This document shows, piece by piece, positions 41,510 through 43,652 of a stretch of DNA of 43,652 bases (within the stretch, counting starts at the first letter, position 1; every line of letters starts with the position of its first letter). The stretch covers positions 1 to 43,652 of the forward strand of contig JAMYHX010000372.1 in assembly GCA_025529335.1 (NCBI GenBank), read 5' to 3'. Made by a program: the position numbers and the translations under genes. Source of the stretch: Rhizopus sp. PT2906. Taxonomy: Eukaryota > Mucoromycota > Mucoromycetes > Mucorales > Rhizopodaceae. The notes under the pieces were generated by a model. That model was not told the origin of the DNA and did no database searches. It saw only the letters and a program-made list of their open reading frames with translations.

Positions 41510-43652
41510 TATAGTAATGACCACTATATTGTCTCTTCCGCTCGTTTCTGTTTCCATTACATCATCCTACTTATGCTCTAATCACATACCCCACAGCCCT
41601 CATCTGTCTTTTTCACAAGCAGTGAGAAAGGGGGAGCTGTAATTTACTTCACGACATTCTCACATATTTGATTTATGAACCCTATAATTTCTTTCTTTCC
41701 CTCTCCTTTCCATTCTCTTGATTTCAAATGCACATATCATAGTTAATTCCACCCTTTGTATAATAAACCCCTTCACTGTTAATACTCTGCGATGAATAAA
41801 CATTGTCGTTAACCATTGTTGTTTTTATCATAAAAAAGATGTTGAAAATATCTAATGTCATTTTGTAAATGCATCAGAGTAACGTATCTAATATATGCCG
41901 CAAACAAACTTACATGCAACTTTCATAAAAGTAAACTATGTTCAACAAAACAGAATACAAAGACTGCTCTGAAAGTACCTACTGTACTTGCTATGTACTT
42001 TTCTTTCTAAGTTTATTTCTAGAACCTATGCTTTATAGGTTACTTTAAGGATTCATACAGTAAAACACTCATCGTATACATACTTGATAAGTTTTGCTTT
42101 TAGTAATGTATCTTCTTTTTTTTAAGCATATCGTTGTTCGAGTCTAGTAATCTAGTCCCATATGAATGACTCCATTTGTAGCAAGCAATGCACTTACTCT
42201 TTTAAAATAGTAAAAGATTTAAAACAAAAGACTATTTAAAAATGTACTGGCAGTTAACTGCAACAGTACAATTACTGTAACAACAACACTTTTTCAAAAT
42301 AATGTAGTCCTAATCCTGAAAAACTCATTGTAAATGTCCCTCTTATATAGCCGATATTTCAAGATAACTAAAATAAAGTAAAAGGGCAATAGAGAAAACG
42401 AAACAAGTTGCTAATATGAAATAGAATAAATAAGAAAGGTAAAGGGGCAACCAATGCAACAAAAGATAAGATAAATGTCAACAAATCTCTTGAATTGGAT
42501 TCAGGCAACCCATAAGCTGCTGTTTTGCTTGGCATAAAGAACACAGGACATTTACTACAAGGGAAATATTCAAAAAAGTAATAAATAAAGTAGCAATTTG
42601 GTTCGTTAAGTAACTTCTAGGCCGAATTAAAGTGAAAGAAAAAGACAAAAAATAAGAACCAAGTAATGTAATTGCTTGTTTAGCTTAGCGATCTTGGTGA
42701 GTTTAAAGCTTTTAAGATAGGTTTAAAGAAAAAAGAATAAAGCAAAGCAATAAATGAGTATAATATGTCATGTTAGTGATCACCAGATACTGATTATACA
42801 AGACCAAAGATAATATGCGTGAATTGAAAAGTAAAAATAAAAGAAAAATGAAAAAGGTGTCTTTACAAGAGAAGATTTGGTAAGATAATTGGAGTGAGAA
42901 TAATACTGTATATTGATTACTTTGATTAAACTATTGATTCTTAATTCGAAAGCATTAGGTTGTTTATATTAAAGAAAATAAGGAGATAGTTGAAAACGCA
43001 GTTTTTAAAAACAGTGTTTATAAGACAGTGTCTGTGGGTGGTACTATCAGGAATGTCCTTCTGATTCTTTATAACAGTAACTTCAAGTGTTATCGAACCT
43101 GTTATATTGAAATTTTTCTTAGGGGTTGAAGAGGTTGTTGTTAATATAAAGAGTTTTCTTGAAACTTTATAAGTTTAGGTATTTGAAGTGACCACCAGAT
43201 CTTTTAAAGTTGATTAAACTGTAAAGTGTAAAGTAAGGTAAAAGATAAAAAGAAGAGATCAGGAACTTTTATAACAAAAGTTTGATCCTGTTTAAAAAAA
43301 GAGGAGTTGGTTGATTGATTATCTTGGTAATAATTCAATAATCTTTATTTTCAACAAAGGATTTTATCCTTTTATGCTTTTCATAATACACCTTGGATAG
43401 ATTTCATACATTTTACCGAAAAAGGTCTTGATCCGAGAATTTTCAGAGTTCCGAAAAGTTTCGGAAATCGAGATGAGTCGAAAGGCGACTCATGTCAGAT
43501 TCCTCTGTATCACTTGATATAGTAAACTCTTGTTCTTTTGGAACTGGTTCGCTACAATATCAATATCTATTGATGTTGTAAAAAAGGGGTTTGTTCCGTT
43601 AATGGCTTGAGTGTAAATTGAGTTATATAAGAGTTTCTGTCGCGTGACCACC
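41510..43652. other. 2.1-kb non-coding right edge
   Basis: No open frame worth calling. Very AT-rich with poly-purine stretches (42360-42860). The last 250 bp are less AT-rich and hold the two hairpins listed separately. It may be the upstream region of a gene beyond the window. Confidence 0.5.
43449..43493. repeat. two adjacent perfect palindromes
   Basis: TTCCGAAAAGTTTCGGAA at 43449-43466 is an 8-bp stem around 2 nt. ATGAGTCG (43473-43480) pairs perfectly with CGACTCAT (43486-43493) around 5 nt. The two lie 6 bp apart. Confidence 0.7.

Noticed and set aside
1..43652. tRNA, rRNA and CRISPR arrays
   Set aside because: I looked for T-arm-like GTTCGA words in tRNA context and for regularly spaced repeats; none fit.

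Overview
The window is eukaryotic nuclear DNA from a filamentous fungus, most likely an early-diverging Mucorales-type species. It is AT-rich. Introns are short (about 45-85 nt, nearly all GT-AG) and interrupt nearly all the longer genes. Low-complexity Gln/Asn/Ser runs are common. Gene content and protein style fit Mucoromycota, but I cannot name the species from sequence alone. I see no tRNA, rRNA or CRISPR array.

Layout. From 0.8 to 11.7 kb genes are tightly packed: an Rrt8/EI24-like membrane protein (+), a cytosolic GAF hybrid histidine kinase (+), a Fun30-type SNF2 remodeller (-) whose stop lies 22 bp from the kinase stop, a WDR44/Dgr2-type WD40 protein (+) and a hexokinase (-). From 11.7 to 14.2 kb is mostly non-coding, with an inverted repeat and a decayed coding relic. 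From 14.2 to 17.8 kb lies a divergent high-affinity iron-uptake pair, multicopper ferroxidase FET3 (-) and iron permease FTR1 (+). They share a 420-bp promoter with two exact ATCTGATAA sites of the iron-GATA-repressor type. From 17.8 to 22.8 kb is a gene-poor stretch with one tiny, probably frame-broken secreted-peptide gene. The mitochondrial ADP/ATP carrier (-) follows at 22.8-23.9 kb. At 24.1-25.7 kb is a decayed gene with a TnpB/Fanzor-like zinc ribbon and RuvC-like end. At 27.4-30.5 kb is the 12-exon BRE1 H2B ubiquitin ligase (-), then a retroelement-like relic (31.5-32.0 kb), the histone chaperone RTT106 (-), another decayed family (34.5-35.0 kb), a lysophospholipid/lysocardiolipin-type acyltransferase (-) divergent from TMA16 (+), another gene-poor stretch, a Ser-rich orphan protein (+, 40.7-41.5 kb) and 2.1 kb of non-coding DNA.

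Functional links. FET3 and FTR1 form one plasma-membrane complex that oxidises and imports iron, and their shared promoter explains co-regulation. FUN30, BRE1 and RTT106 all act on chromatin but lie far apart, so I read this as coincidence. The other genes are ordinary housekeeping or signalling genes.

Most interesting points: (1) the acyltransferase reading frame can only be joined through a 1-nt microexon at 36638; (2) TMA16 starts with a coding exon consisting only of ATG; (3) the WD40 gene uses a GC-AG intron; (4) the histidine kinase carries a roughly 65-residue Gln-rich insertion inside its ATPase domain; (5) the Fanzor/TnpB-like relic; (6) the iron-GATA sites. Exon coordinates below were worked out by hand from splice consensus and frame continuity; no transcript data were available.
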